This document shows, in pieces, positions 63,911 through 64,000 of a stretch of DNA of 64,000 bases. Below the pieces are notes generated by a model. It searched no databases. It had not been told where the DNA came from and saw only the letters and a list, made by a program, of their open reading frames with translations. Source of the DNA: an uncultured Pseudomonadota bacterium (GTDB lineage: Bacteria; Pseudomonadota; Alphaproteobacteria; RF32; CAG-239); NCBI GenBank assembly GCA_949295915.1, contig CASFNB010000003.1:1-64000 (forward strand). Reading direction: 5' to 3'. Numbering within the stretch: the stretch's first letter is position 1; each line of letters begins with the position of its first letter. The position numbers and the translations under genes were made by a program.

Positions 63911-64000
63911 CTTTATTTTCCTTTGTTTTACCCCTTTCAGATTAACAAATTTTTGCAAAAGTAAAAGGATGAATTGTAACTTTGCAACAGTATTTATTCG
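63911..64000. other. Upstream region of the MoeA-MobA gene, no gene seen
   Basis: Ninety AT-rich bases to the window edge contain no convincing promoter or RNA. Confidence 0.4.

Overview
The window is a 64 kb AT-rich piece of a bacterial chromosome that reads as an alphaproteobacterium. The lineage evidence is gene order. On the minus strand a YceD/DUF177 gene, rpmF, plsX, fabH, ihfA and a small MerR gene follow one another. An F1-only ATP synthase operon (atpHAGDC, without the Fo genes) lies next to priA, with xerC divergent on the far side. There is also a bamE-like lipoprotein and a dgt / SPOR protein / nagZ run. The standard genetic code fits throughout. Two cysteine-rich secreted proteins, ankyrin repeats and low GC would suit a host-associated, gut-type alphaproteobacterium, but that part is inference.

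Layout. 1-1.9 kb: the end of one cysteine-rich protein and a second complete one, separated by tandem palindromic repeats. 1.9-7.2 kb: a DUF2157/GDYXXLXY membrane pair, pyrophosphatase, a phosphodiesterase-type hydrolase and two acetyltransferases. 7.3-9.4 kb: a tRNA-Pro gene followed by a hipBA toxin-antitoxin module that sits between two 76-bp imperfect direct repeats made of tRNA-tail and terminator sequence. 9.4-17.4 kb: a BioG-like esterase, an acetyltransferase, an APH-like kinase, a pair of ABC exporter half-transporters and an orphan GltD/PreT-like flavoprotein. 19-27 kb: a MerR-controlled redox/aldehyde operon (ADH, cupin, CMD, exported flavodoxin, FMN reductase, Cys-nucleophile hydrolase) and a divergent merR, then CoA-disulfide-reductase-like, EFR1 and hypoxanthine-DNA glycosylase genes.

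28-43 kb: housekeeping lipid, ribosome and repair genes (ihfA, fabH, plsX, rpmF, bamE, mfd, recG) with several unrecognised small proteins, a glycerol-1-phosphate-dehydrogenase-like enzyme and a membrane-anchored hypothetical protein with possible Cys/His peptidase motifs. 43-53 kb: atpCDGAH, priA, xerC, an XRE regulator and rpmG. 53-61 kb: a processing protease, RNase R, exonuclease III, dgt, a SPOR protein, a site-2-protease-like M50 peptidase, nagZ and a TatA-like microprotein. 61-64 kb: a small unknown protein, an ankyrin protein and a MoeA-MobA-like fusion.

The most unusual features are the hipBA module bracketed by tRNA-derived direct repeats next to relics of the tRNA T-arm, its consensus promoter with an embedded inverted-repeat operator, the redox operon in which four of six products carry export signals, and a cysteine-spacing module shared by the two secreted proteins. 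No CRISPR array, transposase, integrase or phage structural gene is visible.
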